Counted from the first letter of the stretch, positions 7,796-16,414 are shown. The stretch: DNA of 26,029 nucleotides from Lachnoclostridium sp. UBA1434 (GCA_002329645.1 DCTS01000095.1:1-26029); one strand, 5' to 3'. Translations and numbers: made by a program. Notes: generated from the letters alone by a model not told the origin.

Positions 7796-9550
7796 ATGAA
7801 GAAGTTCCGTAATACTTTACTCCTGTTTCATGTTCTTGTATTGTTTTTGCTGTCTGTGCTCACAGGCTGCGACATGCCGGCAGACAATGAGCTTCACGGA
7901 AAAAGCTTTGATGAGTTCCTGAATGAAGTATTTCTTGAAGAGGTTCAATCCGACACCCTGACTCTTAATTATACTCTTACCGAGCCTGAAAGGTACGGTA
8001 TTGGGACCGGCGAGCCCACCCTTGGAGAGTATACAATTGAGAACATGCAGGAATCCCTGGCTAAAACCGAAAACCATCTTAAGATACTGAAGAGCTTTGA
8101 TTATGAAACACTTACCCCGGAGCAGCAGCTTACCTATGATATTCTTCTGAACTTCCTTGAAATGGATATTGTTCTCGGAGATTATCTGTATTACAGTGAA
8201 TGTCTTGGCCCCACCACCGGTATTCAGGCACAGCTTCCCATCCTGCTGGCTGAATATAATTTTTACGACAGGGACGATATTGACATGTATATAGGGCTTC
8301 TCCCCTGTGTATACGATTATTTTGAAGATATTGCCGAATTTGAACGGGAAAAGTCCGAAAGAGGCCTCTTTATGAAGGATGAGGTTGCGGACAGAATTAT
8401 TGAGCAATGCGAAGCCTTTATAGATAATCCTGAAAATAATTTTCTGATAGAGTACTTCAATGATAAGATATCGGGCTTTGAAGGTCTGACTGAGAACGAA
8501 GCCACGGAATATGCTGCAGCCAACAGAGACGGCGTGCTTAATTATGTTATTCCGGCCTATGAGCTGCTGATAGATACGCTTAAGGACCTTAAAGGGACCG
8601 GCATAAATAGCGGGGGCTTGTATTACTTTCCTGAAGGCCAGGCCTATTATGAATATTTAGCCCTGTCTAAAACCGGCTCCGAAATGGATATTGAGGAAAT
8701 GGCAGATATGCTTGATGAGGCTATCGGCAACGGAATACTAAAGATAACCAAAATGGCCCTGTCCGACCCGCAGCTGATTGAGGAATTAGAAGCCTTCAGC
8801 TCCTTTCCCTTAACGGACCCTGACGAAATTCTGGATGACCTGAAAAATGACATTGTTGCAGACTTTCCCGAGCCTGTTCCTGTGGAATATGAAATAAAAT
8901 ACATTCATGAATCCCTTTCAGACTATTTAAGTCCTGCCATGTACCTCATACCGGCTATTGACGACTACACAAGCAATAATATTTACATCAACTCAGACAG
9001 AACAGACGTCCTGTCCAGGATATACACCACCATGGCACATGAAGGATATCCCGGCCACCTGTACCAAAATGTATATTTCAGGAGTCAGGATCCCCATCCC
9101 ATAAGAAGCCTTATGAATTTCATCGGCTATGACGAGGGCTGGGCAACCTATGTGGAATTTTGCTCCTACAGCTATGCCGGCATTGATGAGGACCTGGCCG
9201 GATTCATGGAAGCCAATAATGAAATTGTCCTCTTTATGTATGCAAGGGCCGATATAGGTATCCACTACGAGGGCTGGACAAAGGATAAAGCCCTGGAGTT
9301 TATCACAGGCTTTACCGGAGATGATGAGATCTCAGAAAGAATATATGAGACCCTGCTTGAGGAACCCTCCATATATCTTCCTTATGCCGTGGGATATCTG
9401 GAAATCCTTAATCTGCGTGAAAAAGCCGAAAACGAGCTCGGCAGCCGGTTTTCCGTCAGGGATTTTCATAAATTCCTTCTGGATATAGGCCCTGCCCAGT
9501 ATACCGTAATAGATGATTATATGGATATATGGCTGGGCAGCATGGATTAA
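7796..9550 (+). CDS. DUF885 family lipoprotein, putative zinc metallopeptidase
   Basis: 584 residues. An N-terminal lipoprotein signal ends in LSVLTGC (Cys25), so the mature protein is anchored outside the membrane. The DUF885 hallmark HEGYPGH is at residues 415-421, followed by DEGWATYVEF (Glu447). By analogy with M32/M2-like peptidases these would be two zinc-ligand histidines and a downstream Glu ligand. The middle (residues 60-380) is helical. Substrate unknown; peptides are the usual suggestion. I prefer the ATG at 7796 (GGAGG 5 nt upstream) over an in-frame TTG at 7784, which precedes that site. It is a single gene, divergent from the DUF6240-like gene and separated from pckA by a promoter and a terminator-like hairpin. 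Confidence 0.88.
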   Translation: MKKFRNTLLLFHVLVLFLLSVLTGCDMPADNELHGKSFDEFLNEVFLEEVQSDTLTLNYTLTEPERYGIGTGEPTLGEYTIENMQESLAKTENHLKILKSFDYETLTPEQQLTYDILLNFLEMDIVLGDYLYYSECLGPTTGIQAQLPILLAEYNFYDRDDIDMYIGLLPCVYDYFEDIAEFEREKSERGLFMKDEVADRIIEQCEAFIDNPENNFLIEYFNDKISGFEGLTENEATEYAAANRDGVLNYVIPAYELLIDTLKDLKGTGINSGGLYYFPEGQAYYEYLALSKTGSEMDIEEMADMLDEAIGNGILKITKMALSDPQLIEELEAFSSFPLTDPDEILDDLKNDIVADFPEPVPVEYEIKYIHESLSDYLSPAMYLIPAIDDYTSNNIYINSDRTDVLSRIYTTMAHEGYPGHLYQNVYFRSQDPHPIRSLMNFIGYDEGWATYVEFCSYSYAGIDEDLAGFMEANNEIVLFMYARADIGIHYEGWTKDKALEFITGFTGDDEISERIYETLLEEPSIYLPYAVGYLEILNLREKAENELGSRFSVRDFHKFLLDIGPAQYTVIDDYMDIWLGSMD

Positions 9551-9652
9551 ACCGGATGAGCAGTATTTATTTACTTGTTTTATTATGCTGCAAAATTTAA
9601 TTAAGTCATAATTCAATAATTTCCTATATATGTCAGGTGTGTTGTAAAATGG

Positions 9653-9681
9653 TTGACATATGCCTGATAATGGAATATACT
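9653..9681 (+). promoter_or_regulatory. sigma-A promoter of pckA
   Basis: TTGACA (9653-9658), 17 nt, TATACT (9676-9681). Transcription should start near 9688, exactly at the first base of the following GC-stemmed hairpin. Confidence 0.75.
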
Positions 9682-9687
9682 TAGCTT

Positions 9688-9716
9688 GGCGTACAATTTT
9701 TATTGTACGCCTTTTT
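9688..9716 (+). terminator. terminator-like hairpin at the 5' end of the pckA transcript
   Basis: GGCGTACAAT (9688-9697), loop TTTT, ATTGTACGCC (9702-9711), then TTTTT (9712-9716): a perfect 10-bp stem with a U-run. It can stop readthrough from the DUF885 gene ending at 9550. Because the pckA promoter would start RNA at about its first base, it could also act as a 5' stabilising stem or a very early attenuator. Confidence 0.8.
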
Positions 9717-9756
9717 AATGGATTATTAAATAAAATCTAACAGGGAGGATAAAATC

Positions 9757-11418
9757 ATGTCAACAAAAGCGTATTATAAGCATGATGAAATCGGAGCCGG
9801 CAAACCAGGATTCTCCAGGACCCGTTCCATTATTGAAGCCGCATTTTACGGAAACAATGTGGTTAGGGTTAATACCCTGAAGGAAGCATATGAGCTGGCT
9901 AAGAACTCACCCGGTACCATAGTTACCGATATGCCCGTATACAAAGGTGAAGAATTTGGTTTGGAACCGGATGCAAAGATACTTCTGTTTAATGACGGAT
10001 CTGTTACCGGACGCTGTGCCGCCGCCAGAAGGATAGCCGGTGAGCCCGGAATAGATTGTGCCGATCTCGATAAAAAGGTTATGGATGCCATTTATGATAC
10101 CAGATATTCCACTCTGTACCATGCAGAGACTTATATAGGTCTGGATCCGGAATTCATGGTAAAGGCACATTTATTAATACCGGAAGGGGAAGAAAACATC
10201 CTGTATAACTGGATGCTCAACTTTCAATATATGTCCGACAGTTATGTAAAAATGTATAAGGAATCCCGTCCTATAGGAAACGAACCTGACATATACATCT
10301 TTTCTTCACCTCAATGGAAGCATCCTGACCACCCGCTTGGCCTTACATATTTTAATACACCTGAAAACTGTGCCGCTTTGCTGGGAATGAGATATTTCGG
10401 CGAGCATAAGAAGGGAACCCTTACTATTTCCTGGGCAATTGCAAACCGCAACGGATATGCATCCTGCCACGGCGGTCAGAAAAGGTACAACCTTGGGGGC
10501 GGCAAATCTTATGTTGCTTCTGTATTCGGCCTGTCGGGTTCCGGCAAATCAACTATCACACATGCAAAGCATGGCGGCAAATTTGATGTGACCGTGCTGC
10601 ATGACGATGCCTTTATAATCAACACCGAAACCGGTTCTTCCATAGCCCTTGAACCAACCTATTTTGATAAGACACAGGACTATCCTACATTTTGCAGTGA
10701 TAATAAATACCTGATAACTGTCCAAAACTGCTCGGCTACTCTTGATGAGAACGGCAAGGTCGTAATTGTAACCGAGGATATCCGAAACGGCAACGGTCGT
10801 GCAATCAAGTCAAAGCTATGGTCGCCCAACCGGGTTGATAGAATAACCGAACCGGTCAATGCAATCTTCTGGATTATGAAGGACCCCACCCTTCCTCCTG
10901 TTGTTAAGCTGAAGGGAGCCTCCCTTGCTTCTGTAATGGGCGCAACTCTGGCAACAAAGAGAACGACGGCAGAGCGCCTCGCTCCCGGTGTGGATCCCAA
11001 TGCCCTGGTTGTGGAACCCTATGCCAATCCCTTCAGGACATATCCGCTTGCCCATGATTATGAGAAGTTCAAGAAGCTGGTGGCTGAAAGGCATGTTGAC
11101 TGCTATATAATAAACACGGGGGATTTCATGGGTAAAAAGGTGCAGCCTAAGGATACCCTCGGAATAATTGAAGCAATAGTTGAAGGCAAGGCTCAATTCA
11201 AGCCCTGGGGCCCGTTCAGCGATATAGACATATTCGAGTGGGAGGGCTTCATACCTGACTTAAATAACAAGGAATACAAGGCTCAGCTGCTTGCAAGAAT
11301 GTATGACCGGATTAAGTTCGTCGAATCCAGAGAAGAAGCAAAGGGCGGCTTTGACAAGCTTCCGGAGGATGCGCTTGAAGCTCTTAAGAAAGTAGTTGCA
11401 GAACTTGAGAAATTTTAG
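9757..11418 (+). CDS. pckA: phosphoenolpyruvate carboxykinase (ATP)
   Basis: 553 residues. It interconverts oxaloacetate + ATP and PEP + CO2 + ADP in the cytosol; in fermenting anaerobes it often runs toward oxaloacetate. Visible motifs are MRYFGEHKKGT (residues 211-221; metal/substrate lysine), ASCHGG near 235-240 (candidate metal-binding His), the P-loop GLSGSGKST (258-266), VLHDDAF (280-286, kinase-2 Asp pair), EPTYFDKTQDYP, and the adenine/substrate-binding Arg region. It is a divergent subfamily: the usual IGDDEH is replaced by LHDDAF and the N-terminus differs from enterobacterial PckA (about 540 aa). The ATG has GGGAGGATAAAATC upstream. It is single-gene, with its own promoter and terminator. 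Confidence 0.92.
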   Translation: MSTKAYYKHDEIGAGKPGFSRTRSIIEAAFYGNNVVRVNTLKEAYELAKNSPGTIVTDMPVYKGEEFGLEPDAKILLFNDGSVTGRCAAARRIAGEPGIDCADLDKKVMDAIYDTRYSTLYHAETYIGLDPEFMVKAHLLIPEGEENILYNWMLNFQYMSDSYVKMYKESRPIGNEPDIYIFSSPQWKHPDHPLGLTYFNTPENCAALLGMRYFGEHKKGTLTISWAIANRNGYASCHGGQKRYNLGGGKSYVASVFGLSGSGKSTITHAKHGGKFDVTVLHDDAFIINTETGSSIALEPTYFDKTQDYPTFCSDNKYLITVQNCSATLDENGKVVIVTEDIRNGNGRAIKSKLWSPNRVDRITEPVNAIFWIMKDPTLPPVVKLKGASLASVMGATLATKRTTAERLAPGVDPNALVVEPYANPFRTYPLAHDYEKFKKLVAERHVDCYIINTGDFMGKKVQPKDTLGIIEAIVEGKAQFKPWGPFSDIDIFEWEGFIPDLNNKEYKAQLLARMYDRIKFVESREEAKGGFDKLPEDALEALKKVVAELEKF

Positions 11419-11447
11419 TATCAGCCGGTTCCTGTAATAAAAAAGGG

Positions 11448-11561
11448 CTGTTGCAAATCAAATTACTATAATCAAGGAAGGGGCAATCACTCCCCGTAAT
11501 ACACTTTGTGCGAGGGGAGTGGTTGCCCTTTCTTAATATCATATCTGATATTTTGCAACAG
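11448..11561 (+). repeat. 10-bp inverted repeats enclosing the pckA terminator
   Basis: CTGTTGCAAA (11448-11457) and TTTGCAACAG (11552-11561) bound a 114-bp element containing the strong inner hairpin. No ORF of note is inside. It could be a forked terminator or a small MITE-like remnant; CTGTTGCAAA resembles some insertion-sequence ends, but I saw no target duplication. Confidence 0.5.
11478..11533 (+). terminator. intrinsic terminator of pckA
   Basis: AAGGGGCAATCACTCCCC (11478-11495) pairs with GGGGAGTGGTTGCCCTT (11514-11530) with one wobble and one bulged G, loop of 18 nt, then TTTCTTAAT. It stands in the convergent pckA/metG gap. The remaining 11562-11643 shows nothing further. Confidence 0.75.
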
Positions 11562-11643
11562 ACAATCATGAGTGAGTCTCACTACAGTCAATGAAAATTG
11601 AAGATACGTTTTCAGGACAGACCCTTTTATTTAGAGTATTATA

Positions 11644-13641
11644 TTATCTTATCTCTGCTCCTGAAGGCATATCCTTTTCGGGAACCATTAAGGCCAGATT
11701 GCCATCCGCATCCTCTGCGCAAAGCAGCATTCCCTCGGACAGAAGTCCGGCAAGCTTAGCAGGCTTAAGGTTCACGATAACCATAACCTTTTTGCCCACC
11801 ATTTCCTCGGGCTTATACCAGGCCTTTATTCCGGAAACTATCTGTTTAACCTGTGATCCGATTTTTACCTGGGAGCACAACAGCTTCTTGGATTTGGGGA
11901 CCTCCTCGCAGGCTATTATTTCTCCGATCTGGAACTGCATTTTGGCGAACTCGTCATAGGTGATCTCCGGCTTTGCTTCAATATCAGATACTTCTTCCTT
12001 GTTGCCCGCAGCATCCGCATTTTCCTTGCCGGTATTGGCCGGTTCCTTTTTATCCTCCTTCGGCGCTGTTATAACCTCTGCCTTTTCTAGGACCTCCTTA
12101 AGGTCAAGCCTTGCAAAAAGAATCTCGGGAGCTTCGGTCACTTTACTTTCTGAAGGATACAGGCCGTAATCACCAAGCTCCTCAATGGACCTGGCCTTCG
12201 TGGACAACTGCCTGAATATTTTATCTGCAGTATCCGGCATAAAGGGGGCTAAGAGGCTGGCGCCGATGCATATGCTTTCAACCAGATTATAAAGCACTGT
12301 CTCAAGCCTTTCTTTTTTATCCTCGTCCTTTGCCAGAATCCAGGGAGTCGTTTCATCTATATACTTATTGCAGCGCTTAAAAAGTGTGAAAATCTCACTT
12401 AATGCCTCCGCAACCCGAAGCTTTTCCATCCAGGCAATAACCTTCTTAGGGGTCTCAAGGGCAAGCGCCTTAAGCTCCTCATCTACCGGCCCGGTTACCC
12501 CGCTGTTTCTCACAATCCCGCCGAAGTACTTATTGGACATGGAAACTGTCCTGTTTACGAGATTGCCGAGGGTGTTAGCAAGATCCGAATTAATCCTCTC
12601 AACAAGCAGCTCCCAGGATATAATTCCGTCATTATCGAAGGGCATCTCATGGAGGACGAAGTATCTGACCGCATCCACGCCAAATACCTTTACAAGGTCA
12701 TCTGCATACAGCACATTGCCCCTGGATTTGCTCATTTTATCGCCGGCGCTGCCCTGTAAAAGCCATGGATGACCAAAAACCTTCTTTGGCAGCGGCACAT
12801 CCAGCGCCATTAGGAAGATAGGCCAGTAAATAGTATGGAAGCGTATGATATCCTTACCGATAACATGCAGGTCCGCCGGCCAGTATTTCTTGAACAAATC
12901 GGAGCTGTTGCCGTCCGCATCATATCCAATTCCCGTAATATAGTTGCTTAAGGCATCCAGCCATACATAAACCACATGCCTGTCATCAAAATCAACCGGT
13001 ATACCCCATTTAAACGATGTTCTCGATACACACAAGTCGGTAAGTCCCGGAAGCAGGAAGTTATTCATCATCTCATTCTTCCTGGATTCAGGCTGAATAA
13101 ATTCCGGATGGGTATTTATATACTCAATCAGCCTGTCTGCATATTTGCTCATTCTGAAGAAATAGGCCTCCTCCCTGGCCGGCTGAACCTCCCTGCCGCA
13201 GTCGGGACACTTGCCGTCCTTCAGCTGCGAGGGTGTAAAGAAGGACTCGCAGGGTGTACAGTAAAGGCCCTCATAATAATCCTTATAAATATCTCCCTGC
13301 TCATAAAGCTTCTTAAAAATCTTTTGCACCTGTTTTTCATGGTCGGCGTCAGTGGTACGGATGAATTTATCATAGGAGGTATTCATCATATCCCAGATAT
13401 CCTTAATCTGCCCTGCAATCCTGTCCACGAAATCCTTAGGAGTTACTCCTGCCTCGGCAGCCTTAAGCTCAATCTTTTGCCCGTGCTCATCGGTTCCTGT
13501 CTGAAAAAATACATCATAACCCTGCAGCCTCTTAAAACGGGCTATGCTGTCGGTAAGCACTATCTCATAGGTGTTGCCGATATGGGGTTTTCCCGAGGTA
13601 TAGGCTATTGCAGTTGTAATGTAATACGGCTTTCTGTCCAT
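11644..13641 (-). CDS. metG: methionyl-tRNA synthetase
   Basis: 665 residues. Charges tRNA-Met with methionine. Order of elements: class I catalytic core with the HIGH-type motif KPHIGNTYE (residues 18-26), FQTGTDEHGQKI, a zinc knuckle (CTPC...CPDC), WLDALSNYITG, the KMSKS loop (GDKMSKSRGN), an anticodon-binding helical domain, a Lys/Glu/Ala-rich linker, and a C-terminal Trbp111-type tRNA-binding domain (FAKMQFQIGEIIACEEVP, VNLKPAKLAGLLSEGML). Start: the ATG at 13641 has AAAGGGAG upstream and begins MDRKPYYITTAIAYTSG. An in-frame ATG at 13752 lies inside the T-box and would translate its terminator, so I reject it. Expression is governed by the T-box leader. Confidence 0.97.
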   Translation of the reverse strand: MDRKPYYITTAIAYTSGKPHIGNTYEIVLTDSIARFKRLQGYDVFFQTGTDEHGQKIELKAAEAGVTPKDFVDRIAGQIKDIWDMMNTSYDKFIRTTDADHEKQVQKIFKKLYEQGDIYKDYYEGLYCTPCESFFTPSQLKDGKCPDCGREVQPAREEAYFFRMSKYADRLIEYINTHPEFIQPESRKNEMMNNFLLPGLTDLCVSRTSFKWGIPVDFDDRHVVYVWLDALSNYITGIGYDADGNSSDLFKKYWPADLHVIGKDIIRFHTIYWPIFLMALDVPLPKKVFGHPWLLQGSAGDKMSKSRGNVLYADDLVKVFGVDAVRYFVLHEMPFDNDGIISWELLVERINSDLANTLGNLVNRTVSMSNKYFGGIVRNSGVTGPVDEELKALALETPKKVIAWMEKLRVAEALSEIFTLFKRCNKYIDETTPWILAKDEDKKERLETVLYNLVESICIGASLLAPFMPDTADKIFRQLSTKARSIEELGDYGLYPSESKVTEAPEILFARLDLKEVLEKAEVITAPKEDKKEPANTGKENADAAGNKEEVSDIEAKPEITYDEFAKMQFQIGEIIACEEVPKSKKLLCSQVKIGSQVKQIVSGIKAWYKPEEMVGKKVMVIVNLKPAKLAGLLSEGMLLCAEDADGNLALMVPEKDMPSGAEIR

Positions 13642-13688
13642 CGTCAATCTCCCTTTCTGTTTTATATAACTGTATATAATTTTATAAT

Positions 13689-13721
13689 AAAAAAACCCGT
13701 CCTTAAATTTCTTTAAAGACG
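13689..13721 (-). terminator. T-box regulated intrinsic terminator
   Basis: CGTCTTTAAA (13721-13712), loop GAAA, TTTAAGGACG (13707-13698), then GG and seven Ts (13695-13689). It ends 48 nt before the metG start codon and competes with the T-box antiterminator. Confidence 0.9.
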
Positions 13722-13965
13722 AGATATTCCCGTGGTACCACTTTAAATTCACCCTTGCCTTACGGCAAAAGCCTCACCTGCTGCATACACAGCATGGCAA
13801 TATAACGGTTGCCCCCGTCGCAGCCTAAAATAATAATTCTCGGTGCGCAGCTCCAAGGCCATCTTCAGCAGCTTAAGCTAATGCCTCCCCTTCTCAGCTA
13901 CCGGGGTTCTCTGTCGGCTGCCCTGCTGCCTACTCTTCTTTTCACAGCCTTTGACGTATAATTTA
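13689..13965 (-). promoter_or_regulatory. Met-specific T-box leader with terminator
   Basis: On the minus strand the leader carries AGAGTAG (13936-13930, AGTA/loop-E motif at the base of Stem I) and an apical GGTAGC...GGGGAGG pair. A GAAGATGGCC segment on the 3' side of Stem I has ATG at 13862-13860 as the likely specifier codon (methionine). The T-box core AAAGTGGTACCACGGG follows (GTGGTACCAC at 13741-13732). UGGU pairs with the ACCA end of uncharged tRNA-Met. The downstream terminator completes the switch: uncharged tRNA-Met should stabilise the antiterminator and raise metG. Confidence 0.93.
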
Positions 13966-13971
13966 TGTCAA

Positions 13972-14000
13972 AGTATACCATGCTTTTTTCGATTTGTCAA
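13972..14000 (-). promoter_or_regulatory. sigma-A promoter of the T-box/metG transcript
   Basis: TTGACA (14000-13995), 17 nt, TATACT (13977-13972) on the minus strand. Its -35 lies 11 bp from the divergent -35 of the next gene, so the two promoters are back to back. Confidence 0.8.
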
Positions 14001-14010
14001 AAGTATTTGT

Positions 14011-14040
14011 TTTACCGGAGACTATCCTATATGATATACT
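14011..14040 (+). promoter_or_regulatory. extended -10 promoter of the DUF4846-CapA gene
   Basis: TGATATACT (14032-14040) is an extended -10 (TG-n-TATACT), with TTTACC (14011-14016) 18 nt upstream. The predicted start near 14047 gives a 45-nt leader with AAAGGAG before the ATG. Confidence 0.6.
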
Positions 14041-14091
14041 GTCCATGACAGCAATTATTATCCGCAATAATAGCAAAGGAGACCGCTGTTT

Positions 14092-16275
14092 ATGCAAAAA
14101 ACCGCTGATTTTCAAAAAACTGCAGGAAGATACCTTCTTATAATATTATTCGTTCTGGCCGGGGCGTTCTGTCTGGCGGGCTGCCGTACCGGGGACAAGG
14201 ATGGAGACAATTCTTTCCTTGCATCCGATGAAAAAGATAAAACCACAAAAGACGGTCAAAAGGATGCAAGTCAGAAGGACCCCTATGAGCCGGGCGACAG
14301 TATAAATACCGATACCGGGCCCCGGGATAATGAGCTTAAGGAAACCGGCTCCGGCAATATCGATCAGGGCGGCAATTATCCCGAAGAGTCCGATACTCCT
14401 TCCCATACCTTCATAAATCCCGAAGGCACGTGCCTTGCAGACAGGATAAACACCCCCGAGGGCTATGAGCGTATCCCCTCATATGAACATGAGCTTGCAA
14501 ACTTTTTAAGAAGCCTCCCTCTCAAGCCTGATAAGAGTAAGGTAATGCTGTATAACGGCAATGCAAAGGCTGACCAGAGCAGTCACGCTGCGGTATTCGA
14601 CCTGGATGTGGGAAGCCGCGACTTGCAGCAGTGTGCTGATTCCATAATAAGAGTATATGCCGAGTATTTCTGGTCTGTTAATGAATACGACAGGATATCC
14701 TTCCATCTGACCAACGGCTTTCTTATGGAGTATACCAAATGGAGAGACGGCAACCGTCTTAAGGTGGAAGGCAATGATGTGAGCTGGGTACGGACCGCTG
14801 ATTATGATGCTTCCTATGAAAGCTTCAGAAAATACCTTGATATGGTTTATGCATATGCCGGTACGCTGTCACTAAAGCAGGAATCTGAAAAAATAAGCCT
14901 TGATATGCTAAAACCCGGAGATATGCTGCTTGAAGGAGGAAGTCCGGGCCATTGTATCCTGATTGTGGACATGGCGGCAGATTCGGATGGTAAAAGGTGC
15001 TTCCTGCTTGCCCAGGGCTATATGCCGGCTCAGGATTTTCATGTAATAAACAATCCGCATCATCCCGAGGATCCCTGGTATTATGAGGATGAATTCACCT
15101 TTCCGTTTATAACACCTGCATGGACCTTTGATGAAGGCAGCCTTGCAAGGTGGGCCGAGTTTCCTATGGGGAAATTTCCCTCGGAAACACATTCCTCGGG
15201 AAATTATCCCCCCGATAATGAGACTGCCAACGCGGATAGTGGGGTAAATTCAGTTACCCTGCTTGCTGTGGGAGACAATCTCATCCACATAGAGGTCGTA
15301 AAAAGCGGTAAGCGCTCCGACGGCTCCTTAAATTACGACCACCTTTATTCCAATGTAAAGGATATGATTTCCGAGGCAGATATAGCTGTAGTCAACCAGG
15401 AGACCATACTTGGAGGCGATGATTTTCCCTATTCGGGATATCCCAGCTTCAATTCCCCCTACGAGATAGGGGATGCCCTGATTGAGGCAGGCTTTGATGT
15501 GGTCCTGCATGCCACTAACCACACCCTGGATATGGGCGTTAATGGTGTTCAAAACACCCTGGAATACTGGGAGAGCCATCCTGCTATTACAGTGCTTGGA
15601 ATTAATAAAAGCAAGGAGGATCAGAATCGCATACAGGTAATAGAAAAAAACGGCATAAAGATAGCTATGTTAAATTACACCTTTGGCTTAAACGGAAGGA
15701 AGGTTCCCGAGGATAAGCCTTATCTTGTCAATATGCTTAGCAAGGATAAGATGTCAAAGGATATAAAAAAGGCAAGGGAGCTTGCAGATTTTGTAATTGT
15801 ATTCCCCCATTGGCGTACGGAATATACATATGAGCCGATAAAAAGCCAGAGGGACCTGACGGATTTTTTTTATAAGCAGGGTGTAGATCTTGTAATCGGT
15901 GCGCATCCCCATGTGCTTGAGCCGGTTGAATGGATTGAAGAAGAACCGGGGCGCCGCATGCTTGTGTATTATTCCCTTGGCAATTTTATGTCCTATCAAA
16001 AGGAAGCCCCAAGAATGCTGGGCGGTATTGCCCGGGTAACGATAACCAGGGATTCCGGAGGAACTTACATAAGCGATGCGGATATCACGCCAATAGTCAC
16101 CCATTATGAGCACGGGCCCGCTGATTACAACTACGCAATCTACCCTCTGTCGGAATACACCCCTGAGCTTGCCAATGTACACGGCGTTTCAGATATTGCA
16201 AGGCAGGGAAGGCTTACATATGAAGAGACCTATAACCTTGCCCGTGAGGTTCTGGGTAGTTGGTTTAAGCAATAA
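14092..16275 (+). CDS. lipoprotein fusing a DUF4846 domain to a CapA-like (PGA_cap) domain
   Basis: 727 residues. A lipoprotein signal ends CLAGC (Cys31), followed by a low-complexity Asp/Lys/Gly/Ser linker to about residue 105. Residues about 118-352 match DUF4846 by eye (INTPEGYERIPSYEHELANF, LRSLPLKPDKSKVMLYNG, HAAVFDLDVGSRDLQQCADS, LKPGDMLLEGGSPGHCILIV). After a short linker, residues about 389-668 are a CapA/poly-gamma-glutamate-type metallophosphoesterase-fold domain (LLAVGDNLIH, AVVNQETIL, ATNHTLDMG, IGAHPHVLEP, YYSLGNF). It should act at the outer face of the membrane. CapA proteins are linked to poly-gamma-glutamate capsule, but no capB/C/D genes are here, so the substrate is unknown. 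The ATG has AAAGGAG 10 nt upstream. Confidence 0.9.
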   Translation: MQKTADFQKTAGRYLLIILFVLAGAFCLAGCRTGDKDGDNSFLASDEKDKTTKDGQKDASQKDPYEPGDSINTDTGPRDNELKETGSGNIDQGGNYPEESDTPSHTFINPEGTCLADRINTPEGYERIPSYEHELANFLRSLPLKPDKSKVMLYNGNAKADQSSHAAVFDLDVGSRDLQQCADSIIRVYAEYFWSVNEYDRISFHLTNGFLMEYTKWRDGNRLKVEGNDVSWVRTADYDASYESFRKYLDMVYAYAGTLSLKQESEKISLDMLKPGDMLLEGGSPGHCILIVDMAADSDGKRCFLLAQGYMPAQDFHVINNPHHPEDPWYYEDEFTFPFITPAWTFDEGSLARWAEFPMGKFPSETHSSGNYPPDNETANADSGVNSVTLLAVGDNLIHIEVVKSGKRSDGSLNYDHLYSNVKDMISEADIAVVNQETILGGDDFPYSGYPSFNSPYEIGDALIEAGFDVVLHATNHTLDMGVNGVQNTLEYWESHPAITVLGINKSKEDQNRIQVIEKNGIKIAMLNYTFGLNGRKVPEDKPYLVNMLSKDKMSKDIKKARELADFVIVFPHWRTEYTYEPIKSQRDLTDFFYKQGVDLVIGAHPHVLEPVEWIEEEPGRRMLVYYSLGNFMSYQKEAPRMLGGIARVTITRDSGGTYISDADITPIVTHYEHGPADYNYAIYPLSEYTPELANVHGVSDIARQGRLTYEETYNLAREVLGSWFKQ

Positions 16276-16283
16276 TTTAAAGC

Positions 16284-16408
16284 AATAAAATAAGATTGTC
16301 CTAAAAAGGTGACATCATAAAGATGCACGTTTTAGTCAATCTTATTTTTATTAACCCTCTCTCTTCCCCAGCTTCGTTCCTCTGGTACAATACCTTCTCG
16401 GTACCACC
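16284..16408 (-). ncRNA. candidate small RNA in the capA-galE gap
   Basis: Downstream of galE the minus strand has a promoter at 16443-16415, then about 125 nt ending in a strong hairpin and TTTTATTG. Near the 5' end, TGGTAC (with GTACCA 12 nt later) and CCAG...CTGG can form small stems, the second exposing AGGAACGAAG in its loop. A purine-rich single-stranded stretch (GGGGAAGAGAGAGGG) follows. No ORF with a ribosome site is present. I do not recognise the family. Confidence 0.45.
16289..16352 (+). terminator. bidirectional intrinsic terminator
   Basis: AATAAGATTG (16289-16298) pairs with CAATCTTATT (16337-16346), and the stem continues with CTAAAA/TTTTAG after a small bulge. TTTTT follows on the plus strand and TTTTATT on the minus strand. 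It ends the DUF4846-CapA transcript and also the candidate small RNA coming from the other side. Confidence 0.85.
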
Positions 16409-16414
16409 TGTTTT

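Noticed and set aside
7817..8407. 196-codon minus-strand open frame opposite the DUF885 gene
   Set aside because: Shadow of a well-supported gene with lipobox and HEGYPGH; no ribosome site.
11448..11561. Intact insertion sequence
   Set aside because: Only 114 bp, no transposase frame and no visible target duplication.
12976..13716. 246-codon open frame on the plus strand opposite metG
   Set aside because: It lies wholly within metG and its T-box on the other strand, has no ribosome site and no recognisable protein pattern; it is an antisense shadow.
13642..13752. 37-residue N-terminal extension of MetG from an ATG at 13752
   Set aside because: It would translate the T-box core and its terminator; the ATG at 13641 has a proper ribosome site and the family start MDRKPYYITT.
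16380..16410. T-box riboswitch on the minus strand (AGGUGGUACCGA)
   Set aside because: No Stem I or specifier fits between the promoter at 16415-16443 and the core, and no minus-strand gene follows. Kept only as a remark on the candidate small RNA.
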